Part shown: piece after piece, positions 29,590-37,412 of the stretch
Layout: every line of letters starts with the position of its first letter
How positions within the stretch are numbered: position 1 is the stretch's first letter
Source of the DNA: Silicimonas algicola
Lineage (GTDB): Bacteria > Pseudomonadota > Alphaproteobacteria > Rhodobacterales > Rhodobacteraceae
Direction of reading: 5' to 3'
Length of the DNA stretch: 64,000 bases
NCBI RefSeq assembly: GCF_003148765.1
Contig: NZ_QGGV01000003.1
Span: 154,156 to 218,155, forward strand
Position numbers and translations under genes: made by a program
The notes under the pieces: model-generated
Seen by the model: only the letters and a program-made list of their open reading frames with translations
Database searches by the model: none
What the model was told of the DNA's origin: nothing

Positions 29590-30666
29590 ATGGGGTGGGG
29601 CGAGCGTCTTAGCGGTCTTCTCGGCTTTTTCCGCCGCACCGAACGATCGGTCCAGCCGCACACCCGCGACCCCGTCGACCATGTCGTTCTTCTCGACGGC
29701 ACCATGTCCACGCTGGACGAGGGCGCCGAGACGAACGTGGGCCTCATCTACAAGCTGCTTGAAGAAGCCTCGCGCACGCGTCGCCTCGGCCTTCTCTACG
29801 AGGCCGGGACGCAGTGGGAGGACTGGTCGAAGACGCTCGACATCATCGAGGGGCGCGGCATCAACCGCCAGATCCGGCGGGTCTATGGCTGGCTTGCCTC
29901 GCGCTATCGGCCGGGCGACCGGATCTTCCTCATCGGCTACTCGCGCGGCGCCTATGCGGCGCGGTCGCTGGCGGGCGTCATCGGGCAGGTGGGCCTTCTG
30001 CGCCCCGAGCAGGCAACCGAGCGGATGGTGAACGAGGCCTGGAAGCACTATCAGGCGGACACCGTGTCGGAGGTCTGCGCCGAGTTCACGCGCGAATACT
30101 GCCACGACGATACCCCGATCGAGGTTCTGGGCCTTTTCGACACCGTGAAGTCTCTCGGCTTCCGTGCGCCCTTCGTCTGGAAGTGGGCCGAGGTCAAGCA
30201 CTCGTTCCATCACCACCACCTGGGCCGCCATGTCCGGCGCGGCTATCACGCCCTCGCGCTCGACGAGACGCGCGAGGCGTTCGCCCCTGTCCTCTGGGAC
30301 ACACCTAATGAGTTCGATGGCGAGGTCGAGCAGGTCTGGTTCCGGGGTAGCCACGGCGACGTCGGCGGCCAGCTTGCCGGCTTCGATCCGGCGCGGCCGC
30401 TGTCGAACATCCCGCTTCTGTGGATGCTTGAGCGTCTGGAACGGTGCGACCTGCCTCTGCCGTCCGAATGGCGTTCGCGCATTCAGATCGATCCGGACGC
30501 GCCGTCCGTCGGCACCTGGCGCGGTTGGGGCAAGTTCTTTCTGGCGCGGAAGCGGCGTGTCGTGGGCGCGGACGGATCCGAGTCCATTCACCCTTCCGCG
30601 CTTGGCCGGTCGCGCCGCGCCCGCGCGGTGGCGGCTGACCTCAACCCTGCTCGGGAAGCGACATGA
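29590..30666 (+). CDS. DUF2235 alpha/beta hydrolase
   Basis: A 358-residue protein of the DUF2235 family (T6SS Tle1-like phospholipase fold). Recognisable parts are DHVVLLDGTMSTL (about residues 29-41), the nucleophile elbow FLIGYSRGAYAARSL (Ser of GxSxG near residue 121), LGLFDTVKSLG with a candidate acid Asp, and FRGSHGDVGG with the likely catalytic His. The HHHH run is natural sequence at about residue 207. There are no VgrG, PAAR or immunity genes next door, so a role as a type VI effector is unsupported; housekeeping lipid or ester hydrolysis is equally possible. Its 3' end overlaps the convergent thioesterase gene by 26 nt. Confidence 0.85.
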   Translation: MGWGERLSGLLGFFRRTERSVQPHTRDPVDHVVLLDGTMSTLDEGAETNVGLIYKLLEEASRTRRLGLLYEAGTQWEDWSKTLDIIEGRGINRQIRRVYGWLASRYRPGDRIFLIGYSRGAYAARSLAGVIGQVGLLRPEQATERMVNEAWKHYQADTVSEVCAEFTREYCHDDTPIEVLGLFDTVKSLGFRAPFVWKWAEVKHSFHHHHLGRHVRRGYHALALDETREAFAPVLWDTPNEFDGEVEQVWFRGSHGDVGGQLAGFDPARPLSNIPLLWMLERLERCDLPLPSEWRSRIQIDPDAPSVGTWRGWGKFFLARKRRVVGADGSESIHPSALGRSRRARAVAADLNPAREAT

Positions 30667-31105
30667 CAAGGCAGGTGGTCGACGCGGTCGCATAGAGCCG
30701 ACCGTCCTCGACACCGTAGAGCTCGGCCGTGGCCACACCCGTCGACCGTCCGACGTGACCAGCCGTGGCACTGGCGCGCATGGCCTGACCCGGCCGGATC
30801 GCGCGGATCAGGTTCACCTTGTATTCCAGCGTCGTGTAGATCGTGCCCTTCGGCAGCTTCGACATCACCGCGCAACCCAGTGCGGAATCGAGTATCGCGC
30901 CATACCACCCGCCGTGGATGCTCTGCATCGGGTTCAGGTGATGCGCCTCCGGCGTGCCCTCGAAGCTGACGCGGCCCTCCTCGGCCTCGGTCACGCGAAA
31001 GCCGAAGTGCTCGAGAATGGGGGCGTGTGGCAGAGAGCCGTTCAGGACGCCCCGCATGTAATCCAGCCCCGACATCGAGGTGATGACGTCCATGCTCATG
31101 GACAC
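30641..31105 (-). CDS. PaaI-family hotdog-fold thioesterase
   Basis: A 154-residue hotdog-fold protein with the signature NPMQSIHGGWYGAILDSALG (HGG plus the downstream Asp), typical of acyl-CoA thioesterases of the PaaI/YigI type. It would release a CoA-bound aromatic or short-chain acid in the cytosol. Several Met codons begin the frame (MSMSMDV), so the exact start is uncertain within five residues. It converges on and overlaps the DUF2235 gene. It is not adjacent to other paa genes; the PaaG-like gene at 4070 is 26 kb away. Confidence 0.85.
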   Translation of the reverse strand: MSMSMDVITSMSGLDYMRGVLNGSLPHAPILEHFGFRVTEAEEGRVSFEGTPEAHHLNPMQSIHGGWYGAILDSALGCAVMSKLPKGTIYTTLEYKVNLIRAIRPGQAMRASATAGHVGRSTGVATAELYGVEDGRLYATASTTCLVMSLPEQG

Positions 31106-31138
31106 GAGCCTAGACGGGCCCGCGACGTGCGCAAGGGC

Positions 31139-32002
31139 TCAGGCCACCTTCTCGAGCGCGGTCTCGGGCGCCAGGCCAAGGGCGTGAACCACGTCGCGCG
31201 TCATGTGAGGGTCGTTGAGCGTGTAGAAGTGCAGGTGCGATGCGCCGCCTTGCAGCAGGTGATCGCAAAGCTGGGTGCAGACGGCGGTCGCGTATAGCTC
31301 GGTCCGCCCGTCGCGTTCGGCGGTCTCGAAGCCGTGGACGAGCTTTTCGGGAATATGCGCGCCGCAGCGGGAGGCGAAGGCGTGCGCGCCCTTCCACGAC
31401 TGGATCGGCAGGATGCCCGGCAGGATCTCGGCCTCGATCCCCGCCTTCACGCAGCGGTCGCGGAAGCGGAAGAAGGTGTCGGCCTCGAAGAAGAACTGGG
31501 TGATCGCGCGGGTGGCGCCCGCATCCACCTTGCGCTTCAGCCACTCGACGTCGGCATCGCCCGAGCCCGCCTCGGGGTGCGGGTCCGGGTAGGCGCCCAC
31601 GGTGATCTCGAAACGCCCGGTGTCGGCCAGCGCGCGGACGAGGTCGACCGAGCTGTCGAAGCCCTGCGGATGGGGGAGGAAGCCTTGCGAGCCTTTCGGC
31701 GGATCGCCGCGAAGCGCCACGATGTGGGACACGCCCGCGTCGGCATAACGATGCGCGATCTCCAGCGATTCCTCTCGCGTAGCGTCCACACAGGTCAGGT
31801 GCGCGGCGACCTTCAGGCCGGTGTGCGCCGTGATCGCCTCGACCGCTTCGTGCGTCAGTTGCCGCGTCGTGCCGCCCGCGCCGTACGTGACGGACACGAA
31901 GGCCGGATCGGTGTGCTTCAGCGCGGTGACGGCGTTCCAGAGGCGGAACGACGCGTCCACCGAGCGTGGCGGGAAGAACTCGTAGGAGACAGTGGCGGTC
32001 AT
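31139..32002 (-). CDS. metF: Methylenetetrahydrofolate reductase
   Basis: A 287-residue flavoenzyme reducing 5,10-methylene-THF to 5-methyl-THF, the methyl donor for methionine. YEFFPPR at the N-terminus, VSVTYGAGGTTRQ, ALRGDPP and FFFEADTFFRFRDRC match the family. The start at 32002 has GGAG 6-7 nt upstream, so the longer form from 32014 is disfavoured. It is divergent from a MetR-like regulator with 92 nt between, an arrangement known from other proteobacteria. The methyl-THF product feeds the cobalamin-dependent MetH, a link to the B12 genes. Confidence 0.95.
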   Translation of the reverse strand: MTATVSYEFFPPRSVDASFRLWNAVTALKHTDPAFVSVTYGAGGTTRQLTHEAVEAITAHTGLKVAAHLTCVDATREESLEIAHRYADAGVSHIVALRGDPPKGSQGFLPHPQGFDSSVDLVRALADTGRFEITVGAYPDPHPEAGSGDADVEWLKRKVDAGATRAITQFFFEADTFFRFRDRCVKAGIEAEILPGILPIQSWKGAHAFASRCGAHIPEKLVHGFETAERDGRTELYATAVCTQLCDHLLQGGASHLHFYTLNDPHMTRDVVHALGLAPETALEKVA

Positions 32003-32047
32003 GTCGGACTCCAATGCGTTGAAGATGTTGTGTCACGCGAGGCCATG

Positions 32048-32069
32048 TGAGACAAATTCATAATTCTCA
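32048..32069. promoter_or_regulatory. Candidate LysR/MetR operator between metF and metR
   Basis: An AT-rich imperfect palindrome (TGAGACAAATT, CAT, AATTCTCA) stands out in the 92-nt divergent region; everything around it is GC-rich. Position and symmetry suit a LysR-type site serving both genes. I assign it to the neighbouring MetR-like protein by inference only. Confidence 0.45.
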
Positions 32070-32094
32070 TCACCTTCATGAGTCCGGCCGCATA

Positions 32095-33006
32095 ATGCAC
32101 ATTGAGTTCCGCCACCTCCGCACCATCCGGGCGATCCACGAGGCCGGAGGTCTGACGCAGGCCGCCGAGCTTCTGAACATCACGCAATCCGCCCTGTCGC
32201 ATCAGGTAAAGGGCATCGAGGATCAGGCGGGGGTAGAGCTGTTCGTGCGCCGCTCGAAGCCGCTGAAGCTATCCTCGGCCGGTCAGCGGCTCCTGAAGCT
32301 TGCCGAGAAGATCCTGCCCGAGCTCGAGGCGATGGAGGCCGAGTTCGAGGGGCTAAGGTCGGGCAAGTCGGGCCGGATGCACATCGCCATCGAATGCCAC
32401 GCCTGCTTCGAGTGGCTGTTCCCGGTGCTCGAGGAGTTCCGCAAGGCCTGGCCCGACGTCGATGTCGACATCCGCCCCGGTCTCGCCTTCGACGCGCTGC
32501 CCGCGCTCCAGCGCGAGGAGGTCGACCTCGTCGTGTCCTCGGACCCCGAGACGCTTGACGGCATCACCTTCTCGGGCCTCTTCGACTACGAGCCCGTCTT
32601 CGTCGCCTCGTCCCAGCATCCGCTGGCCGCGAAGCCCTTCGTCGAGGCCGAGGATTTCCGGGGCGAGCTTCTGATCACCTATCCGGTGGAGCGGTCACGG
32701 CTGGACGTCTTCAGCCAGCTTCTGACGCCCGCAAAGGTCGAGCCCCGCGCGGTGCGGCAGGTCGAGCTGACGGCGGTGATCCTGCTGCTGGTGGCGTCGA
32801 ACCGGGGCGTCGCCGTCCTGCCCGACTGGGTCGTGCGCGAGGTGCGCTACCATTCCGACTACGTGACGCGGCCGATCACGGACCGGGGCCTGACCCGCCG
32901 TCTTTATGCCGCGACACGGACCGACGACGCGACGCGCCCCTTCGTGGCGCATCTTCTTCGGCTTGCGCGCAGCATTCCCGTCAAGATGCAGCGGGGCGAC
33001 CTTTAG
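32095..33006 (+). CDS. metR: LysR-family regulator, MetR-like
   Basis: A 303-residue regulator with N-terminal helix-turn-helix (AAELLNITQSALSHQVKGIE, about residues 21-40) and a LysR substrate domain. Similarity to MetR (MHIEFRHLRTIRAI; GITFSGLFDYEPVFVASS) plus divergence from metF support control of methionine genes, with homocysteine as coregulator in known members. The ATG at 32095 is chosen because MHIEFRHL is the typical MetR start; the upstream ATG at 32047 would extend through the operator region. Confidence 0.87.
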   Translation: MHIEFRHLRTIRAIHEAGGLTQAAELLNITQSALSHQVKGIEDQAGVELFVRRSKPLKLSSAGQRLLKLAEKILPELEAMEAEFEGLRSGKSGRMHIAIECHACFEWLFPVLEEFRKAWPDVDVDIRPGLAFDALPALQREEVDLVVSSDPETLDGITFSGLFDYEPVFVASSQHPLAAKPFVEAEDFRGELLITYPVERSRLDVFSQLLTPAKVEPRAVRQVELTAVILLLVASNRGVAVLPDWVVREVRYHSDYVTRPITDRGLTRRLYAATRTDDATRPFVAHLLRLARSIPVKMQRGDL

Positions 33007-33028
33007 GGCGCGCCCCGCCTTCGGTGTC

Positions 33029-33316
33029 TCAAGCGCCGCGCATCCTCTTGACGATCATGCCGACGATCAGCTGCACGACGAGGCCCGCGATGCCGCCGCC
33101 GACGAGGTTGCCGGCCATCGCGGCAAGGTCCACGCCGCCTGCCGCCTCGGCGCCCGCGCCAAGCAGGTTGCCGAGCAGAAGCTGGCCTCCCGCCACGCCG
33201 CCGACCGCGCCCGCCAGCATGTTGCCGACGCTGCCCATGTCGGCGCTCTTGACGGCCTTGCCGCCACCCGCGCCACCAAGCGCACCACCCACGAGTTGAG
33301 CAATGATCTGTTCCAT
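33029..33316 (-). CDS. Small Gly/Ala-rich hydrophobic protein
   Basis: A 95-residue protein made largely of Gly, Ala, Leu and Val with two hydrophobic stretches (about residues 30-58 and 65-90) and a basic end (MIVKRMRGA). Glycine-zipper-like spacing (GGALGGAGGG, GGVAGGQLLLG) suggests membrane insertion or oligomerisation. I do not recognise a characterised family. It stands alone between metR (convergent, 22 nt) and the suhB-like gene. The 188 nt upstream hold a CCGGTTCGACCGG near-palindrome and presumably both promoters. Confidence 0.65.
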   Translation of the reverse strand: MEQIIAQLVGGALGGAGGGKAVKSADMGSVGNMLAGAVGGVAGGQLLLGNLLGAGAEAAGGVDLAAMAGNLVGGGIAGLVVQLIVGMIVKRMRGA

Positions 33317-33504
33317 TCCGTCCCTCCTGATACGGTCGACATCGTTCCGGTTCGACCGGTTCTTTTCATGCGACCCGCGCGGATCCTCCGCGATCTTCCC
33401 GATTTTGGCAAAGATTTGTTGACGATTGCGGCATAATCGGGGCGGGCTGTGGCCGTCCCGCTTTTCCGGTTGAAGCGCGCACGGCTTGTCAATAAACGGC
33501 GCCC

Positions 33505-34293
33505 ATGCAGGGAAGCGCCAATCTCAACGTCATGATCAAGGCCGCACGTCTTGCGGGCCGAAGCCTCGCCAAGGACTTCCGCGAGGTCGAGAACCTCCAG
33601 GTGTCGTCCAAGGGGGCGGGCGATTTCGTCAGCCGCGCCGACATCGCGGCCGAAAAGATCGTGCGCGACGAGCTGACGGCGGCGCGGCCGAACTACGGCT
33701 GGCTGGGCGAGGAATCGGGCGGCGAGGACGGCAAGGATCCGACGCGCCGCTGGATCGTCGATCCACTCGACGGTACCACGAACTTCCTTCACGGCCTGCC
33801 GCACTGGGCGGTGTCGATCGGGCTCGAGCACAAGGGCGAGATCGTCGCCGGCGTGATCTTCGACCCCTCGAAAGACGAGATGTTCGTGGCCGAAAAGGGT
33901 GGCGGAGCCTGGTTGAACGAGGCGCGGCTGCGCGTCAGCGACCGCCGCAAGATGGGCGAGGCTGTCTTCGCGACGGGCATCCCCTTCTCGGGTCGGGGTG
34001 AACTTCCCGCGACGCTGCAGGACCTTGCGCGCCTGATGCCCGCCGTCGCGGGCGTTCGCCGGTTCGGCGCGGCCGCCCTCGACCTCGCCTACGTCGCGGC
34101 GGGCCGCTACGAGGGCTTTTGGGAGCGCGGGCTGCACGCCTGGGACATCGCGGCGGGGCTTCTGATCGCGCGCGAGGCCGGTGCCCTTGTCGAAGGAATG
34201 CGCCGGGGCGAGGACCCGCTCGAAACGGGAGAGCTGATCTGCGCCAACGGGGTCATCTTCGACACCTTCGCGAAGGTCATCCGCAACGACTGA
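33505..34293 (+). CDS. suhB: Inositol monophosphatase family protein (SuhB-like)
   Basis: A 262-residue Mg-dependent phosphatase. The metal-binding signatures are GWLGEESGGED (about residues 66-76), WIVDPLDGTTNFLHG (about 84-98) and HAWDIAAGLLIAREAG (about 211-226). Substrates in this family include inositol phosphates, and SuhB also serves in rRNA antitermination in E. coli. No neighbouring gene narrows the function. The protein starts MQGSANLNVMIKAARLAG, normal for alphaproteobacterial SuhB. Confidence 0.9.
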   Translation: MQGSANLNVMIKAARLAGRSLAKDFREVENLQVSSKGAGDFVSRADIAAEKIVRDELTAARPNYGWLGEESGGEDGKDPTRRWIVDPLDGTTNFLHGLPHWAVSIGLEHKGEIVAGVIFDPSKDEMFVAEKGGGAWLNEARLRVSDRRKMGEAVFATGIPFSGRGELPATLQDLARLMPAVAGVRRFGAAALDLAYVAAGRYEGFWERGLHAWDIAAGLLIAREAGALVEGMRRGEDPLETGELICANGVIFDTFAKVIRND

Positions 34294-34333
34294 CGGCCAC
34301 GGAATCGCCGCATTCGCGTGGCAGGAAGATGGC

Positions 34334-34474
34334 ATGTCGGGACACACGATCTTTCTCTATCTCTTCGCGGGGTTCGTCGGCCTCGCCGGGGCGATGATGC
34401 TGGTCATTCCCGACCGGCCCGCGCAGTCGCTGGAACAGGGCCTCGGGCCCGAGGTCATGACCGAACCGCTCTAG
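34334..34474 (+). CDS. 46-residue single-pass membrane protein
   Basis: ATG at 34334 follows AGGAAG by 6-7 nt. The product has one transmembrane helix at about residues 6-26 (FLYLFAGFVGLAGAMMLV) and a short soluble tail (PDRPAQSLEQGLGPEVMTEPL). It lies 40 nt after the suhB-like gene. Its TAG stop at 34472-34474 and the TAG of the convergent MFS gene (34471-34473, minus) share a CTAG palindrome. The good ribosome site and hydrophobic helix make a real gene likely, with function unknown. Confidence 0.62.
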   Translation: MSGHTIFLYLFAGFVGLAGAMMLVIPDRPAQSLEQGLGPEVMTEPL

Positions 34475-35679
34475 CGTTCGTCGCGGAAGCGTCCCAGCAA
34501 TCGACCGATCACGAAGCTTGTCCGGGGGGCATAGACATAGCGCGTCCTGCGCTCGGCGTCCCTGACGCGCATCCGCAGAAGGCCGAAGCCGATCAGGATG
34601 ATGTGCGCGGCGCCTACGAAGATGAACATCGCGGCGGGCCCATAAGCCTCGATCAGCGTCGAGACGAGCCAGGGCGAGGCGATGGCACCGACGGCATAAA
34701 GAAACATCAGCGACGCCGACAGGTCGACCCGTTCGTCCTGCGTAGCGAAGTCGTGGGCGTGTGCGGCGGCGACCGAATAGATCGGGAAGGTCGAGAAGCC
34801 GAAGAAGGCGGCCGTCACGAAGGCCGCGCCGGGAAGGAAGATCATTCCCGCCGAGGCGACGATGGTCAGGATCGAGAGGAAGACGAGAACCCACCTGCGG
34901 TCATAGCGGTCGGCAAACCAGCCCGCCGGATACTGTGCCACCGCGCCGCCGAGGACATAGGCCGCGAGGAAGAGAGCGATGGTGTCGACGGACAGTCCGA
35001 CCTCGATCCCGTAGACGGGTCCGACCATGCGGAAGGCCGCGCCGGTCACGCCGGACGAGATGACGCCGGCCGCCGCCAGGGGGGAATGCCGGAAGGCGAG
35101 GCCCGGCCGCAGGCGGGGCGGAACCGGGATCGCGGGCTGCTCGACCCGCGTGAGGACGAGAGGGACGAGCGCGGCGCAGCAGACGATCGCGAGGATGTTG
35201 TAAGAGACGTAGCTCGCCGGATCGAGAACCGAGATCATCAGCTGCGCCGCCAGTGAGCCAACGATGTCGACGACGCGATAGATGCCCATCGCGCGGCCGC
35301 GCGTCTCGTTCGTGACCTTGGCCTGAAGCCAGCTTTCGACGATGGTATAGCAGCCGGCGACGCAGAGGCCGGACAGGCCGCGCATCACCATCCAGGCATA
35401 GGCGTCGACGACCAGCATGTGGCTGAGGATGCCGATGGTGCCGACGGCAGTGAAAGCCGCGAAGGCGCGCGAATGGCCGACCGATCCCATCAGGCGCGGC
35501 GCCCACCAGCAGCCGACGAAGAAGCCCAGGAAATGCGCCGATCCCAGAAGGCCGACCTGCGCTGTGGTGAAGCCCAGGTCGATGCCTGAAATGGCGTCGA
35601 GCGGCGCGACCCCGCCCGCGCCGAGCTGCAACAGCACGACGGAGGTGAAGAGGGCCGCGAATGAAATCAGGAGGCGCAT
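34471..35679 (-). CDS. MFS transporter, YcaD-like
   Basis: A 402-residue inner-membrane carrier with about 12 helices. The conserved loop between helices 2 and 3 is GCWWAPRLMGSVGHSRAF and that between 8 and 9 is GWFADRYDRRWVL. Sequence style (MVMRGLSGLCVAGCYTIVESWLQAK) resembles the YcaD/UMF-type facilitators of Rhodobacterales. The substrate is unknown and no neighbouring metabolic gene suggests one. The stop overlaps that of the small convergent gene. The 106 nt upstream lead to the response regulator gene in the same direction. Confidence 0.87.
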   Translation of the reverse strand: MRLLISFAALFTSVVLLQLGAGGVAPLDAISGIDLGFTTAQVGLLGSAHFLGFFVGCWWAPRLMGSVGHSRAFAAFTAVGTIGILSHMLVVDAYAWMVMRGLSGLCVAGCYTIVESWLQAKVTNETRGRAMGIYRVVDIVGSLAAQLMISVLDPASYVSYNILAIVCCAALVPLVLTRVEQPAIPVPPRLRPGLAFRHSPLAAAGVISSGVTGAAFRMVGPVYGIEVGLSVDTIALFLAAYVLGGAVAQYPAGWFADRYDRRWVLVFLSILTIVASAGMIFLPGAAFVTAAFFGFSTFPIYSVAAAHAHDFATQDERVDLSASLMFLYAVGAIASPWLVSTLIEAYGPAAMFIFVGAAHIILIGFGLLRMRVRDAERRTRYVYAPRTSFVIGRLLGRFRDER

Positions 35680-35785
35680 GTGACCCGTCCGGGATGCCTA
35701 ACGCCTTGACCCATTACAAGGGGCGACAGCCGTCCGAAAGCGACATGGCGCCGCCGTTTTCGCGGGACCGCGTCTGCGGCGTCTT

Positions 35786-36508
35786 TCAGGTCGGCGGCGC
35801 GAGGTGGAGGACGGAGGCGGACTGCATGGTCGTCACCCGCCGCGCCTCGGCCCGGAAGTCGGGCAGGGCGCCCCACAGGCGGTCGATGTCGCGCTCGATC
35901 CCGCCGAGCCCGGTCGTCAGCGCCTCGGTCCCCTGGGCCACATGCGACCTCAGGCCCCGAACCCGCCGCAGCGTGGCGGACAGGATCGACCGCATCTCGG
36001 CGGTACAGGTGCTGGCGTATTCCTGGATGGCGCGTTCCAAGGCGGCGCGGGTCGCGCGTTCTTCGTCGATGGCGGCCACGATCATGCAGCGTTCCAAGGC
36101 CGTCGCGATGGATTTCTGCAGCGTCTCGACGGTCATCATCGCCTTCGTCAGGTAGTCCGAGCAGCCGCGCCGCATCGCTTCGACCGCGACGGCGATCTGA
36201 CCATCGCCCGCCAGCATCGCGGCCGCCGCCGCGCGCTGGTTGGGATGCGAGGCGACAAGGTCGATGGCGTCGAGCCCCGTTTCGCCGCCGAGATGGTAGT
36301 CGACGAAGATCAGGTCGAAGGCGGTTTCGGCAAGGGCGCGCCGCACTTCGTCCAGCGTCGATGCCTCCCTGCTTTCGAACCTGAGGCCCGCGCGCTGGCA
36401 AAGCCGCAGCACGCGCTGGCGATCGAATTCGTTGTCGTCGATGACGAGTATCCGCATTTCGCGGGTCTCTGTCGCCCCTGGGGCGATCTTCAGCGCCTGG
36501 TCCGCCAT
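35786..36508 (-). CDS. Response regulator with receiver domain and helical output of unknown type
   Basis: A 240-residue protein. Residues 17-140 form a receiver domain: acidic pair in ILVIDDNEFDRQR, phospho-acceptor Asp in LIFVDYHLGGETGLDAI, and Lys in SDYLTKAM. The C-terminal 100 residues are helical with heptad character (IDEERATRAALERAIQEY; RRVRGLRSHVAQGTEALT) and show no helix-turn-helix, GGDEF or other known output. It probably acts by protein-protein contact. It is divergent from the soluble histidine kinase gene at 36687, with 178 nt of shared promoter region, so the two very likely form a pair. An internal start at MRILVIDD (36457) is possible. Confidence 0.85.
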   Translation of the reverse strand: MADQALKIAPGATETREMRILVIDDNEFDRQRVLRLCQRAGLRFESREASTLDEVRRALAETAFDLIFVDYHLGGETGLDAIDLVASHPNQRAAAAAMLAGDGQIAVAVEAMRRGCSDYLTKAMMTVETLQKSIATALERCMIVAAIDEERATRAALERAIQEYASTCTAEMRSILSATLRRVRGLRSHVAQGTEALTTGLGGIERDIDRLWGALPDFRAEARRVTTMQSASVLHLAPPT

Positions 36509-36686
36509 GCTGGTCCTGTCCCTGTGCTGCAACTGTGGTTCGCTGAACCTAACCCGACAGACTTAGGCGAGGGTTAATGGCAAAACCCTGTATGCCCGAC
36601 CTCGCGTCCCCCCTCCCGCGGGTTCACCTGTGCTTAACGCGCTCCGGCCTAGGCAAGACGGCGGGGCGCAGAGACGAGGGACACCG

Positions 36687-37409
36687 ATGAACGCGAACCT
36701 TTCCTTCGACCCGACAATTCCCGTCGTCCAGTCCGACAGCGAGACCGATGAACTGGTCTATCGCCTGTCCCACGACCTGCGCGCCTCGGTGCGGGCGCTT
36801 CAGGAACTGCCCGGCTGGATCGCCGAAGATCTGGACAAGGCCGCGCTGCGCGTGCCGGCCGCCACGGAACGGCACCTGAAACTGATCTCGTCGCACGCCT
36901 GTCGGCTCGACCTCATGCTGACGGGCCTTCTGGAGCATTCGCGCGTGGGACGGATGCAGCCCATCGCGGCCGTCCAGCCAGCGCGTGTGCTGGCCGAGGT
37001 CATCGACGATCTCGGTCTCGACGATGACGTGTCGGTCGCCGTGGGCATGGATCGCGGCAACATCCAGATGGGCCTCACCGACCTTCAGCGCATGTTCTCG
37101 ATCCTGATCCTGAACGCCGTCCGTCACCACCCGACGCACGCGCCTCGGATCGGCATCACCGGCGGCCCGCAGTCGAGTCGCGTCTGGGTGCTGGAGGTCG
37201 CAGACAACGGGCCCGGCATCCCCGAGGCGAAGCGCGAACACGTGATGCGCCCGATGACGAAGCTCGTCTCGCGCGACATCGACCCCGGCGCGGGCATGGG
37301 CCTCGCAATCCTGCGCAAGATCGCCTTCACCTACGGCGGCGGCGTCGAGATCGAGACGCCGAAGTCGGGCGCGGGCACGCTGGTGCGCGTAACGCTGGCC
37401 GTCAACTGA
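36687..37409 (+). CDS. Soluble histidine kinase without sensor domain
   Basis: A 240-residue kinase with an H-box at YRLSHDLRASVRALQ (about residue 33), N-box ILILNAVRHHP, G1 box VADNGPGIPEAKRE and G2 box GAGMGLAILRKIA. There is no transmembrane helix and no PAS, GAF or phytochrome domain; only about 25 residues precede the H-box. Input must come from another protein or from its partner regulator. The layout recalls the kinase end of bacteriophytochromes. The start MNANLSFDPTIPVV is chosen over an upstream ATG lying in the intergenic region. Confidence 0.87.
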   Translation: MNANLSFDPTIPVVQSDSETDELVYRLSHDLRASVRALQELPGWIAEDLDKAALRVPAATERHLKLISSHACRLDLMLTGLLEHSRVGRMQPIAAVQPARVLAEVIDDLGLDDDVSVAVGMDRGNIQMGLTDLQRMFSILILNAVRHHPTHAPRIGITGGPQSSRVWVLEVADNGPGIPEAKREHVMRPMTKLVSRDIDPGAGMGLAILRKIAFTYGGGVEIETPKSGAGTLVRVTLAVN

Positions 37410-37412
37410 GGG

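Noticed and set aside
30190-30230. HHHH run in the DUF2235 protein as a tag or vector trace
   Set aside because: It sits inside a conserved-looking segment with natural codon use; nothing else suggests cloned DNA.
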